Shown: in pieces, positions 45,009-54,265 of the stretch | Layout: each line of letters opens with the position of its first letter | Numbering within the stretch: position 1 is the stretch's first letter | Assembly: GCA_035560815.1 (NCBI GenBank) | Contig: DATMYR010000079.1 | Coordinates: 1-64,000, forward strand | Reading direction: 5' to 3' | DNA: 64,000 nt | Source of the DNA: UBA5314 sp035560815 | GTDB lineage: Bacteria > Bacillota > Syntrophomonadia > Syntrophomonadales > Syntrophomonadaceae | Notes under the pieces: model-generated | The model's input: only the letters and a program-made list of their open reading frames with translations | The model's database searches: none | Told to the model about the DNA's origin: nothing | Position numbers and translations under genes: made by a program

Positions 45009-46325
45009 ATGTCGTTGTTAAACATGCTCGCCATTCCTGAACAAGTCGAACAAGAGGATAGATACGTTATAGCGACATACTATATGGAAACGAATACCAA
45101 AAGCGATATTGTTTCGAAAATCAGTGCCATCGCTGTGGAGCAAACCACCGGGACATGGGTTCCGGTGCCGGAAGAAACTCCTGAAATGCGCGAGAATCAC
45201 GTGGCCAAGGTTGTGGGCATCTACGAAGTGCCGGGCCATGAGTTTGAAGTGCCGGGCGAACTCTCCGCTAGACAATTTGTCTTTCAACTGGCTTTTCCTG
45301 CTATAAATTTTGGCCCCCAAATTCCCATGCTCTTAAGTACAGTGATCGGCAATATTTCCATGTCCGGGAAAATTAAACTTCTTGATCTGAAGTTTCCGAC
45401 CAGCTTCATGTCAGAGTTTAAGGGGCCGAAGTTCGGCACCCAGGGAGTCCGGAAAATTCTGGGTGTGGAAACACGGCCGCTTTTAAACAACATGGTCAAA
45501 CCCTGTACCGGTTATACGCCTGAGGTTGGTGCGAAGCTGTTTTCAAAGGCAGTGCGCGGTGGTGTTGATATTGTAAAAGACGACGAATTAATTGCCGACC
45601 CGCCCTTCTGCCCGGTGGCTGACAGGATCAGGCTGTATATGGCCGAAGCCAAGCGCATTTATGAAGAGACGGGGCACAAGGTTCTTTATACCGCTAATAT
45701 TACAGACCGTGCTGATAAAGTACGGGACAACGCCCGGCGCGCCGTCGATGCTGGTGTAAACGGGATCATGATCAACTATTTGACGGTGGGCATCTCAGCC
45801 TTACAGGCCCTGGCTGAGGACCCTGAGGTCAATGTCCCCATTCTGGCCCACCTGGATTTTGCTGGAGCCATGTATGAGTCGCCCATTTCCGGTCTGAGTT
45901 CTCATCTGATCCTGGGCAAATTCGCCCGTCTGGCTGGTGCCGATATTGTAGTTTACCCCAGCCCCTTTGGTAAGTTTCCTTTCTTAAGAGAGCGTTATCT
46001 GGGAATAGGTCATCACTTATTAAGCAAGTGGGCCCACTTTAGACCCGTTTTCCCCATGCCTGGCGGCGGGGTTATGCATTCGATTGTACCATCCATCATT
46101 CACGATCTGGGAAATGACTGTATTCTGGGAGCAGGAGGCGCCATTCATGGACACCCGATGGGGCCTGAGGCAGGAGCCAGGGCCATGCGTCAAGCAATTG
46201 ACGCTGCCATGAATGGAATCTCCCTTCGTGAAGCGGCCCGGACTTTTCCTGAATTGCAGGCCGCAATTGATGCATGGGGGCTTCTGGATGAAGAGAAGCC
46301 GGGCATCTTTGAAATCAAGGCGTAA
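45009..46325 (+). CDS. RuBisCO-like protein (form IV-type)
   Basis: 438 residues, well aligned to RuBisCO large-subunit landmarks. Lys164 in MVKPC matches the first lysine of the KPK site (the second Lys is Cys). The carbamate and metal site GGVDIVKDDE has Lys190 and Asp-Asp-Glu 191-193. His281 and Lys322 are retained. The C-terminal GGxxxGHPMG loop is intact, but several substrate-phosphate residues differ. Such RuBisCO-like proteins catalyse enolisation or decarboxylation in sulfur salvage or sugar-acid pathways, not CO2 fixation. AGGAGG precedes the ATG. It heads a five-gene operon without a kinase, so the substrate is unknown. Confidence 0.9.
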   Translation: MSLLNMLAIPEQVEQEDRYVIATYYMETNTKSDIVSKISAIAVEQTTGTWVPVPEETPEMRENHVAKVVGIYEVPGHEFEVPGELSARQFVFQLAFPAINFGPQIPMLLSTVIGNISMSGKIKLLDLKFPTSFMSEFKGPKFGTQGVRKILGVETRPLLNNMVKPCTGYTPEVGAKLFSKAVRGGVDIVKDDELIADPPFCPVADRIRLYMAEAKRIYEETGHKVLYTANITDRADKVRDNARRAVDAGVNGIMINYLTVGISALQALAEDPEVNVPILAHLDFAGAMYESPISGLSSHLILGKFARLAGADIVVYPSPFGKFPFLRERYLGIGHHLLSKWAHFRPVFPMPGGGVMHSIVPSIIHDLGNDCILGAGGAIHGHPMGPEAGARAMRQAIDAAMNGISLREAARTFPELQAAIDAWGLLDEEKPGIFEIKA

Positions 46326-46355
46326 TGTGAGAACAAACGCAAGGAGGTTTAACCA

Positions 46356-47198
46356 ATGGCAATACAGTATACGCGAGAAGAGGTAATAGCCCGTTTAAAG
46401 CAGTCCATCAGCGAGGGAAAACCGGTCATTATTGCCGGTGCCGGCACTGGTATCTCTGGTAAGTTTGCCGAAAAGGGAGGCGTAGACTTGATAGGTGTCT
46501 ACAACTCCGGCTTGTTCCGGATGGACGGAAAAGGCTCACTGGCAGGCCTCATGCCTTATGCTGACGCCAACCAAATCGTGATTGATCTGGCCCACCGCGT
46601 TTTTCCGGTCATCAAAGAGACGCCGATGATAGCGGGAATCTGCGGAACAGACCCGACCAGGGAGATGAAACCCTATTTTAGGCAGCTAAAAGAATTAGGC
46701 TTTTCTGCTGTAATGAATTTCCCCACCGTGGGCTTGATTGACGGGAGGTTCCGCCAGGAACTGGAGGATACTGGAATGGGCTACGGTGTTGAAATTGAAA
46801 CCCTGAAGATTGCCCGCGATCTTGGCTTTTTCACCCTTGGTTATGCCTTCACTGTGGAAGAGGCAGCCTTAGTTGGAAAGGCCGGGTTGGATACGGTCAT
46901 CTGCCACATGGGCCTCACCGTAGGAGGTTCCATCGGGTCCAAGTATTCCGAAGCCGTTACTCTGGACAAATCTGCCGCCTTAATCAGGGAGATGACCAGT
47001 GCAGCGAAGTCCGGCTACCCGGACATTATGATTTTTGCCCATGGCGGTCCCATATCAGGGCCGGAGGACACCGCTTATATCTATGAACATACAGAAGCGG
47101 TGGGTTTCCTGGGAGCCTCCAGCATCGAACGTATTCCTATTGAAGTACCCCTGGTCGAGGCTGTACGCCAGTTCAAGAATATTCCGCTGAAGAAATAA
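46356..47198 (+). CDS. TIM-barrel protein, PEP hydrolase-like (PF09370), copy 1
   Basis: 280 residues of the phosphoenolpyruvate hydrolase-like TIM-barrel family, related to the C-terminal half of the plant Tm-1 protein. Typical blocks: PVIIAGAGTGISGKFAEKGGVDLIGVYNSG, KETPMIAGICGTDPTREM, NFPTVGLIDGRFRQELE, LGYAFTVEEA, MGLTVGGSIG and MIFAHGGPISGPEDT. Family enzymes of this type have been proposed to act on phosphorylated C-C bonds, but the true reaction is poorly known. It starts 30 bases after the RuBisCO-like gene with AGGAGG. A second member of the family is the last gene of this operon (49379), so they may act on related substrates or form a complex. Confidence 0.85.
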   Translation: MAIQYTREEVIARLKQSISEGKPVIIAGAGTGISGKFAEKGGVDLIGVYNSGLFRMDGKGSLAGLMPYADANQIVIDLAHRVFPVIKETPMIAGICGTDPTREMKPYFRQLKELGFSAVMNFPTVGLIDGRFRQELEDTGMGYGVEIETLKIARDLGFFTLGYAFTVEEAALVGKAGLDTVICHMGLTVGGSIGSKYSEAVTLDKSAALIREMTSAAKSGYPDIMIFAHGGPISGPEDTAYIYEHTEAVGFLGASSIERIPIEVPLVEAVRQFKNIPLKK

Positions 47199-47228
47199 CT
47201 TGAGACGGCAAAGGGGCGCTTTAAGGAA

Positions 47229-48026
47229 ATGAACTCGCTATATTTGGATGTGGCACTGACCCCATTCGAGGTGCGCCCTCCCTGGAGGGAGATGGTCTGC
47301 ATCGTTATAGACGTAATCTGCGCCAGTTCCACCATTGTAACCCTATTGGACAAAGGATGCCCGCGCGTCTTTACAGTACGTGCCGTTGCGGAAGCACGCG
47401 CGTTGGCGCAAGAAAGAGGCTTTTTGATCGGTGGAGAAAGAAATGGCCTGGTACTGCCGGGATTTGATTTTGATAATTCACCTTTTAAGCTGCAGGAGAT
47501 GGATGTGCAGGGGAGGGACGCGGTTTTGACAACCACCAACGGGACGAGAGTCATTAAGCGGGTTGAGACATCCCGGGCGGTCTTGATTGGCTCCTTTCTC
47601 AACGCCGCCGCCTGCTGTCACAGCGCTTTAAACCTTGCCTGTCAATACAGCACAGGTATCGGACTGGCCTGCGCCGGGACAAAAGGAAGGTTTGCTTTGG
47701 ATGATGCCCTATGCGCCGGCTGCCTGATCGAGACGCTGCTGCAAATAGGGAAGCAAGGGAATCAATCTTTAACGCTGTCCGATTCCGCGAAAGCTGCCAA
47801 AAGCCTGTTCCGGGCTTACCCCGACATCGGTTCAGGCTTTTTGGAATCGTCCAGCGGGAGGCGTCTGGTAGAAATCCAGCGCACCGAGGATATCGTCTCC
47901 TGCAGCATGGTGAACGTATCTGAAATCGTGCCCATCCTTATAAAAAGTGACCCGTATCGATTTGAGGATTTATCTAAAAAATCAATAAAAAGGAGGATCG
48001 ACTTATGGCCAGAAAACCAAGCATAA
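47229..48026 (+). CDS. comB: ComB-family phosphatase (2-phosphosulfolactate phosphatase-like)
   Basis: 265 residues with the ComB pattern: VIDVICASSTIVTLL, GGERNGLVLPGFDFDNSP, LTTTNGTRVI, CAGTKGRFALDDALCAG. ComB removes phosphate from 2-phosphosulfolactate in coenzyme M synthesis of methanogens; bacterial homologs exist with little-tested substrates. No coM or sulfonate-pathway gene is present here, so a different phosphorylated acid is likely. It overlaps the next gene by 22 bases, so translation may be coupled. AAGGAA precedes the ATG. It lies inside a RuBisCO-like operon, which suggests the phosphatase step removes phosphate from a pathway intermediate. Confidence 0.82.
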   Translation: MNSLYLDVALTPFEVRPPWREMVCIVIDVICASSTIVTLLDKGCPRVFTVRAVAEARALAQERGFLIGGERNGLVLPGFDFDNSPFKLQEMDVQGRDAVLTTTNGTRVIKRVETSRAVLIGSFLNAAACCHSALNLACQYSTGIGLACAGTKGRFALDDALCAGCLIETLLQIGKQGNQSLTLSDSAKAAKSLFRAYPDIGSGFLESSSGRRLVEIQRTEDIVSCSMVNVSEIVPILIKSDPYRFEDLSKKSIKRRIDLWPENQA

Positions 48027-49348
48027 TTGTGGCAGGCATCCTCGATACAAAGGGACAGGAGATTAAGTATATTGCAGACAGAGTGAAGGCTGCCGGTGGG
48101 CAGGCAACTATTTTGGAATTAAGTGTTGGCCACGAGGTTGGCTGGGCAGATATTAGTGTAAGCAAGGTGGTAGAGGGAGCAGGCAGCACCATAAACGAAA
48201 TCTTCACCCTGGATCGCGGCAAGGCCTCTGATATTATCGTAGAAGGTGCGTGCAAAATTACTGCAGAATTGTTGGGGCAAGGCAAACTGGACGGCATTAT
48301 TGCCTATGGCGGGTCGATGGGGGCCAGCATCGCCACCCGCATCATGCAAACCCTTCCCATTGGAGTGCCAAAGTTCATGCTTACTACCATGGCCTCCGGA
48401 GATGTAAGCCCCTATGTAGGAACCAAGGACCTCTGCATGATGTATCCCATAGCTGAAGCCGGGCTTAATAAGGTCACACGCCGGATATTAAATAATGCAG
48501 CTGCCGCAGTTGTAGGTATGGCCAATGCTCCGGAAATAGAAGCATTTGAAGAAAAGCCTCTGGTGGGCTGCATGATGTTTGGCGTCACCACCCCCTGTGT
48601 GCTGCGGGCTTCCAGCCACCTGGAAGGAAACGGCTACGATGTTATGATCAACCATGCTGTAGGCAGTGGAGGCCGGTCCATGGAAGAGTTGATCAGGGAC
48701 GGCTATATTGTAGGAATCCTGGACATCACCACCCACGAGATTGCAGACCTCATGCTGGGAGGAGTTTTGAGCGCCGGGCCGGACCGCCTCACCGCTGCTG
48801 GAGAAAGAGGAATTCCGCAGGTTATTGCACCTGGTGGCCTGGATTTGATCAATTTCGGTCCCAAGGATACCGTACCGGAAAGGCTGCTCCAAGAGTCTGA
48901 TCAACCTGGTCGCGGGCTTTATGTCCACAACCCGATGGTCACATGTATAGGCGTATCCAAAGAAGAAGCCTACAACATTGGCGTCCATATAGCCCAAAAG
49001 CTCAATGCTGCTCAGGGGCCTACCGTCCTGTGTGTTCCCATGCGAGGGTGGGGGGCATGTGATATTGCCGCCCCGGACAAAGAGCTGGGATGGGCAGGCC
49101 CCGGCCCCGGCCCCTCCTGGGCATCCGATCCTGAAAATCCCCAGTGGTCGCTGCGTAATAGCTATTTCGTCGAAGCATTACGCCTTAGCATTGATAAAGA
49201 TAAGACCAATTTGGATGTAATCCTGATTGACAAGCATCTCAATGAGCCTGAGTTTGCCGACTTGATGACGGAATTGCTGGAAGAGATGCTGCAAGGCATA
49301 TGGAAAAAAGGCAGCCATCAGGCCTTGCCTGATGTTCTTTCCTTCTAA
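48005..49348 (+). CDS. UPF0261 / Tm-1-like ATP-binding domain protein
   Basis: 447 residues, matching the UPF0261 family, which forms the N-terminal half of the tomato virus-resistance protein Tm-1. Recognisable blocks: IIVAGILDTKGQEIKYI, GRSMEELIRDGYIVGILDITTHEIADLMLGGVLSAGPDRLTAAGERGIPQVIAPGGLDLINFG, and a C-terminal RGWGACDIAAPDKELGW. Structural work on Tm-1 shows an ATP-binding domain, but the bacterial reaction is unassigned. AAGGAGG precedes the ATG; it overlaps the ComB gene by 22 bases. The next gene encodes the PF09370 half of Tm-1, one base after this stop, i.e. the plant fusion in split form. Confidence 0.85.
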   Translation: MARKPSIIVAGILDTKGQEIKYIADRVKAAGGQATILELSVGHEVGWADISVSKVVEGAGSTINEIFTLDRGKASDIIVEGACKITAELLGQGKLDGIIAYGGSMGASIATRIMQTLPIGVPKFMLTTMASGDVSPYVGTKDLCMMYPIAEAGLNKVTRRILNNAAAAVVGMANAPEIEAFEEKPLVGCMMFGVTTPCVLRASSHLEGNGYDVMINHAVGSGGRSMEELIRDGYIVGILDITTHEIADLMLGGVLSAGPDRLTAAGERGIPQVIAPGGLDLINFGPKDTVPERLLQESDQPGRGLYVHNPMVTCIGVSKEEAYNIGVHIAQKLNAAQGPTVLCVPMRGWGACDIAAPDKELGWAGPGPGPSWASDPENPQWSLRNSYFVEALRLSIDKDKTNLDVILIDKHLNEPEFADLMTELLEEMLQGIWKKGSHQALPDVLSF

Positions 49349-49378
49349 TTGAGTGAAAAGTTCAAGGGGGGCGATTTA

Positions 49379-50212
49379 TTGGCTAAACGTTATATGCGCG
49401 CAGAGATTATAGAACGTTTGCACGATCAAATCCGTCAGGGAAAGGCGATCCTGATGTTAGGTGCGGGGACCGGTCTGACGGCTAAATGTGCTGATATTGG
49501 CCGCGCTGATCTCATTGGTATCTACACCACTGCGCATTATCGGATGATGGGGCAGCCTTCTTTGCTGGCCTGGCTGCCGTATTCCCATGCCAATGAACAT
49601 GTTGTCAGTATGGCCAGGGAGATTCTTCCTGCGGTAAAGGACGCTCCCTGCATTGCAGGGATCGGCGCTCATGATCCTGCTCTCAATATGGAAAGATTTA
49701 TAGACGAATTAATGGACCTGGAGTTTTCCGGTATAACAAATGAACCCTTTGTTGGAATTTACGGCAGGGAATTCGCTGAACAATTGGAAGCAGCAGGCAT
49801 CGGCTTTTCCCGGGAAGTAAAGTTGATTGAAACCGCTCACCGCAAGGATGTTTTCACCGTTGGCTGGGCATTTACGCCTGAAGAGGGAAGGATCATGGCG
49901 CAGGCCGGTGCCGATGTAATCGGTGCCATCGTGGGCGTTACTACCGGAGGCATGACCGGAGCAAAGCAATCCAAGAGTCTTGAGGATGCCACCAAAGAAG
50001 TTCAGGAAATTTGCATAGCGGCTAAAGAAGTGAATCCGGATGTGCTGATCCTTACCCACGGGGGGCCATTTAATGATGTTCTAACGGCATGTTATTCAGT
50101 CATAAATTCTGATGCCGTAGGATATGCTGCCGGTTCCAGCGGTGAACGTCTTCCCACTGAGACTGCAGTCGTGCAGATAACCGAACAATTCAAGGGAATA
50201 AAATTGGGTTAA
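49379..50212 (+). CDS. TIM-barrel protein, PEP hydrolase-like (PF09370), copy 2
   Basis: 277 residues from TTG 49379, chosen because AAGGGGG (49364-49370) is 8 bases before it and it aligns with the N-terminus of copy 1 (YMRAEIIERLHDQIRQGK); the frame also reaches 49349, directly after the previous stop. Blocks such as LMLGAGTGLTAKCADIGRADLIGIY, CIAGIGAHDPALNM, VGWAFTPEEGRIMAQAGADVIG and LTHGGPFND match the family. It is related to copy 1 at 46356 and, with the UPF0261 gene, makes the split Tm-1 pair. A terminator follows at 50227. Confidence 0.85.
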   Translation: MAKRYMRAEIIERLHDQIRQGKAILMLGAGTGLTAKCADIGRADLIGIYTTAHYRMMGQPSLLAWLPYSHANEHVVSMAREILPAVKDAPCIAGIGAHDPALNMERFIDELMDLEFSGITNEPFVGIYGREFAEQLEAAGIGFSREVKLIETAHRKDVFTVGWAFTPEEGRIMAQAGADVIGAIVGVTTGGMTGAKQSKSLEDATKEVQEICIAAKEVNPDVLILTHGGPFNDVLTACYSVINSDAVGYAAGSSGERLPTETAVVQITEQFKGIKLG

Positions 50213-50226
50213 CTATAGTTTATTAG

Positions 50227-50266
50227 TATGGAAGCAGGGGGGGCATACCTTGCTTCCATATTTATT
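50227..50266 (+). terminator. Terminator at the end of the RuBisCO-like operon
   Basis: The arms TATGGAAGCA (50227-50236) and TGCTTCCATA (50251-50260) pair perfectly, with a TTTATT tail. It begins 15 bases after the stop. Confidence 0.85.
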
Positions 50267-50362
50267 GTCAATTATCGTTAATCGATCAAATACCGGGCCA
50301 TATCATCTCCCAATAAAACAAAAAACCGCCGAAATATATCGAAAGGCTAGAAAAGTTTGATT

Positions 50363-50421
50363 GGTGGCGGAAATTCTACACATCTAGTTTGCACGAATCC
50401 TGGGCCACTTCTTGTATTTAT
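50363..50421. repeat. Dispersed ~60-nt repeat, copy B
   Basis: Counterpart of 35711-35770. It lies in an otherwise gene-free stretch (50267-50588) upstream of the FN3/stalk gene, so it is not simply shared coding sequence. The rest of this stretch holds no gene and no other clear signal. Confidence 0.55.
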
Positions 50422-50588
50422 GGCGGTTAGACTTTTTTGATGCGCTGGTCAAGCTGCCACTTTATCTTCTTTATAAAGAAAAGGGCAGCGTCATTATTTA
50501 AAATGCGCGGCAAAAACTCGATGTAACTATAAAGGGTTTTGCTTTCTAATCGCTCAACCTGTTATAACAATCAGGAAGGAGAAAACAT

Positions 50589-51980
50589 ATGAGATGGCTT
50601 TCCCTAAAAAATGTCCCCCTTTTGATCTTAGCCTATTTGCTGTTTAGCTCTTTTTACGTAGTACAACCTGCTGCCGCCTGGTCGGCTAATCCCCCCATCA
50701 ACCTGCATACAACGGAGATTACCGATCACTCACTGAGTCTAATGTGGGACTTCACTGACGCCAGCAGTGTCACCGGCCTGGAATTATTACGATCCACGGA
50801 TGGAATGCATTTCGAGGTGATTGCTTCTCCGATACCAACAGCGACCAGTTATGGAGACACTGGTCTGCTTCCTGGTACGAACTATCAATATAAAATCCGC
50901 GGAGTATTACATACCGGGTTGGGCGATGAATATACTGCCTTCTCTTCCGTCTTGAGCGTGCGTACAGCAGATTCAGTCGTTATACCAGCTGCCCCCAGCA
51001 ATTTAGTCGCTGCCTGGAATGGCACCAATGTGCTGCTGACCTGGAATGACAATTCAGATAATGAGGATCAGTTCATAGTTGAGGAAGTCGTGTATGGTGG
51101 GGCATGGTATGTTCGCGGCAGTGTGGCCGGCAGTTCCTCATCCTCGGTCTCATTGTATGTCTCAGGTGTGGAAGCAGGTCATAATTACAGTTTTAGAGTG
51201 CGAGCCCTTAAAGGATCCAGCGGCTACTCGACATACTCCAATGAAGCCTCACTGCCCATTCCAGTAAGTCTCTTAGCTCCATCAACCTTAACTGCAGCTG
51301 GTGCTTTTACTTCGGTGCACCTGAACTGGGTGGACAATTCAGCCGATGAGGCCGAATTCTACATCTATCGCAAGGAAGGAAGTGAAGGCTGGCGAATGTG
51401 GCAGGAAATGCCGGCCAATTCAGTTGAGTTTACTGATAATGGATTAACCCGGGGGACTACTTATTCTTATCAGGTTACGGCCGTTAATCCCGATGGCATT
51501 TCTGAGGCGTCCAATATCGTCCGTTATGCGGTTCCCGCACCGGGCGTTATACCGCCGCCAACCCCAGCTCCTGCCAGTACTTCAACGGTGCTGCTGTATT
51601 ACATAAATGCAGATTATTACTACAACAACGGTGCAATGAATCCCATTGATGCAGCTCCTATAACCAGGGAGTCGAGAACCCTGCTGCCGATTCGCTTCCT
51701 GGCCGATCCCCTCGGGGCCACCACGGCCTGGGATGCTGCTGAGGGCAAAGTGACTATAACTTTTGCCAGCAAGACCATCGAACTTTGGATCAATCACCCC
51801 AAAGCAAAAATCAACGGTTCAATTGCCGCGATTGATCCAATCAATGATGCGGTGACTCCAATTGTCATCCCGCCGGGACGCACGATGGTGCCTTTAAGTT
51901 TTATTGCCCGCAACCTGGGCTGCGGGGTGGAATGGGATGCAGATCGTCAGGAAGTAAAAATTACTTATCCCGAATCTTAA
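50589..51980 (+). CDS. Secreted FN3-repeat protein with C-terminal stalk domain
   Basis: 463 residues. Signal peptide about 1-31 (ending QPAAA). Three fibronectin type III domains: about 35-128, 134-225 and 228-318 (recognisable by repeated WNDNSDNEDQF/WVDNSADEAEFYIYR and the LxxGTxYSYQV or AGHNYSFRVRA strand). A Pro/Ala/Thr linker follows, then a stalk domain (about 335-463) with SRTLLPIRFLADPLGATTAWDAAEGKV. This is a surface adhesion or glycan-binding layout. AGGAAGGAG precedes the ATG; it is monocistronic. Confidence 0.85.
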   Translation: MRWLSLKNVPLLILAYLLFSSFYVVQPAAAWSANPPINLHTTEITDHSLSLMWDFTDASSVTGLELLRSTDGMHFEVIASPIPTATSYGDTGLLPGTNYQYKIRGVLHTGLGDEYTAFSSVLSVRTADSVVIPAAPSNLVAAWNGTNVLLTWNDNSDNEDQFIVEEVVYGGAWYVRGSVAGSSSSSVSLYVSGVEAGHNYSFRVRALKGSSGYSTYSNEASLPIPVSLLAPSTLTAAGAFTSVHLNWVDNSADEAEFYIYRKEGSEGWRMWQEMPANSVEFTDNGLTRGTTYSYQVTAVNPDGISEASNIVRYAVPAPGVIPPPTPAPASTSTVLLYYINADYYYNNGAMNPIDAAPITRESRTLLPIRFLADPLGATTAWDAAEGKVTITFASKTIELWINHPKAKINGSIAAIDPINDAVTPIVIPPGRTMVPLSFIARNLGCGVEWDADRQEVKITYPES

Positions 51981-52092
51981 TAATTGTTTCATAACTTGCA
52001 GCATACAGCTTCAGCAACAGCCTCCGGGGAATGCCAGTATTCTTCTCATCAATCTTACCTCGCCCGATACCAATAGGCAGTCCTCCTAAACC

Positions 52093-54060
52093 TTAATCCT
52101 TGCTTTCATTGTCTTGCTCAATAACCAGGCCTTCCACGTGCCGCTTGCTCATGATTTTTCGCTTTTTTCGGTTCTCTTTGGTTTCAAAAATGATATCCAT
52201 GTCATAGTTTTCAGGATACAGGTCCTCTCGGTCTATATGGAGGGTGAGGCGTTTGTTGTTAATAACATATTTCTTGCCCATTACCAGAACCACCAGATCC
52301 CCCCGCCCATTCTGTTCCTCACATATGATGCCGGTATGCTGCATCGTGCTGATATAGACACGGTCTCCTAGTTTAAGATCTTTCTTAACATAACCCTCGC
52401 TCCGCTCTCGCTTCTCCTTTTCCTTATGGCGTTCTTCCATCCTGCGTTTGTCTTCCAGCTGTGTCTGAATCTCCTTTTGATCTACGATACTGTCCACATA
52501 TTGATCATAATCGCTTTCGTAGCTGATCCTTTCCCCGTAGGTAATTTCGTGTGCCCTCTCTATGATATGCCGGTCCATCCCTAACCTCAGTGCTATAAGA
52601 AAGGCATTGCTGTCTCCCCAGTTGCCAATGTGCAGTTGATATAGCGGGCGGAGGCTTCTAATGTCAAAAGCCATACATCCATTTTCAAACCCTGGCGTAT
52701 TCAGAGCATATTCTTTTATCTCTCCAAAGTGGGTGGTTGCTACAATAGTAGTTCCCCTGGCAAAAATCTCCTCGAGCACAGCAATTGCAAAGCCACGCCC
52801 CTCCACCGGGTCTGTACCTGCACCCAATTCATCCATAATCACCAGGGTGGAAGAGCCGCAAGTCTTAATAATCGTTTGAATGTTTTTCACATGTGATGAA
52901 AACGTACTTAGGGATTGTTCAATACTCTGTCCATCGCCAATATCGGCCAGTATGTCGGAGAAAACAGCAAACTCGCTGCCTTCTGCTACCGGCACATGGA
53001 GACCGCTCTGAACCATCAGGGTCAATAAGCCGATCGTCTTCAAAGCAACAGTTTTCCCTCCTGTATTGGGGCCAGTAATCACCAGGGCCCGGTAATCCTG
53101 GCCGATACTGAAATCAAGAGGAACTGCAGTCTTACCCAGCAGCGGATGACGGCCTTGACAAATCTTAATCTCATTGGAACGATTCAGACTAACGGCCTTC
53201 ATATCCATACTGCAGCTATACTTGGCCTTAGCGAATAAAAAATCATAATGGGCCATCGCCTCGATATTAATAGAAAGCTCGTGGCGATGCTCCGCTACCT
53301 GCCCGGATAGATCAGCTAATATCCGGTGAACTTCATTGCTTTCCTCCATCTGCAATAGATTTAACTCTGCTTGCAGCTTCGTAATTACAGCCGGCTCCAT
53401 GAAAACCGTTGAACCGGTGGAGGACATATCAAGTACCTGACCGGGAAATTTTTTCATATCCTGCCGGCGCACAGGCACCACATATCGGCCACTCCTGCTG
53501 CTAACAATGGAATCCTGGAGGATACCCTTGTAGGCCGGAGAACGAAGAATATCGTTTAATTTTTGTTTAATCCGATCCTCCACAATCAAAATCCTTTTGC
53601 GAATTCGAGCCAGCTCACTAGTGGCCCGGTCATCAACCTGCCCATTGACGATACAGCGGCGAATTTCCTCTACCAGCTCTTTTAATTCATACATGGACCA
53701 GGCATAAGCGGTAATCCTGGGGCCAATCGATTGCATACTGTCCATGTACTTCCTGACACGCTTCACGCCCTCCAGCAAGTCCTGACAGGAGCTTAGTTCC
53801 TGGGGGGTAAGGATCATTTCTTTCTCTGCTTTGATAATGCTTGCTTCGATGCCTTCCATTGAAATCAGAGGTACACTTGAATTGACAGCCAGTATCGCAG
53901 CAGCCTCAGTAGTTTCCGTCATCCAAATATTTATAATGTCAATATCCTGGCACGGTTGAAGCGCAGCAATTTTCTGCCGGGCCTTTTCAGTCAGTGCATA
54001 TTTCTTGATTTCTTCTATAACCTTATTGAACTCAAGGGTATTCAACGTATATTGATTCAA
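52093..54060 (-). CDS. MutS2-like ATPase without Smr domain
   Basis: 655 residues from TTG 54060 with TAGGAG upstream; a longer frame to 54111 has none. The MutS core has the Walker A GPNTGGKT at 330-337 and Walker B VIMDELGAGTDP at about 407-418. The clamp/helical region lies upstream. The usual MutS2 has ~780 residues and ends in a nuclease Smr domain. Here the protein ends ~60 residues after a KOW-like segment (LKLGDRVYIS..) and lacks an Smr. It may be a MutS2 relative that acts in ribosome rescue or DNA structure binding, with ATPase but no endonuclease. The gene is oriented away from the stalk protein and begins beside a hairpin-rich leader. Confidence 0.85.
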   Translation of the reverse strand: MNQYTLNTLEFNKVIEEIKKYALTEKARQKIAALQPCQDIDIINIWMTETTEAAAILAVNSSVPLISMEGIEASIIKAEKEMILTPQELSSCQDLLEGVKRVRKYMDSMQSIGPRITAYAWSMYELKELVEEIRRCIVNGQVDDRATSELARIRKRILIVEDRIKQKLNDILRSPAYKGILQDSIVSSRSGRYVVPVRRQDMKKFPGQVLDMSSTGSTVFMEPAVITKLQAELNLLQMEESNEVHRILADLSGQVAEHRHELSINIEAMAHYDFLFAKAKYSCSMDMKAVSLNRSNEIKICQGRHPLLGKTAVPLDFSIGQDYRALVITGPNTGGKTVALKTIGLLTLMVQSGLHVPVAEGSEFAVFSDILADIGDGQSIEQSLSTFSSHVKNIQTIIKTCGSSTLVIMDELGAGTDPVEGRGFAIAVLEEIFARGTTIVATTHFGEIKEYALNTPGFENGCMAFDIRSLRPLYQLHIGNWGDSNAFLIALRLGMDRHIIERAHEITYGERISYESDYDQYVDSIVDQKEIQTQLEDKRRMEERHKEKEKRERSEGYVKKDLKLGDRVYISTMQHTGIICEEQNGRGDLVVLVMGKKYVINNKRLTLHIDREDLYPENYDMDIIFETKENRKKRKIMSKRHVEGLVIEQDNESKD

Positions 54061-54180
54061 CTTTTTCACTCCTATTTTATTCAATGAGCGCTTGCGCGAA
54101 TTGTGCGCCAAAATGCGGGCGCTTTAGCGCCTACATTGCGCATTTTGTGTGCATCGCGCCGCGAGCGTTTTATCAAACGC

Positions 54181-54213
54181 CCCTCAGTGTGGGATTGAAC
54201 CAACCACTGAGGG
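54181..54213. promoter_or_regulatory. Stem-loop in the leader of the MutS2-like gene
   Basis: The arms CCCTCAGTG (54181-54189) and CACTGAGGG (54205-54213) pair perfectly. Between it and the gene start, 54061-54180 is full of GCGC words that form further imperfect inverted repeats (for example AAAATGCG ... GCGCATTTT, 54109-54145). The role is unknown. Confidence 0.45.
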
Positions 54214-54265
54214 AAAAATCGGTTTATCCCCCACCTATAGAGTAGGGGGTTCTTAGGGGTGTTTG

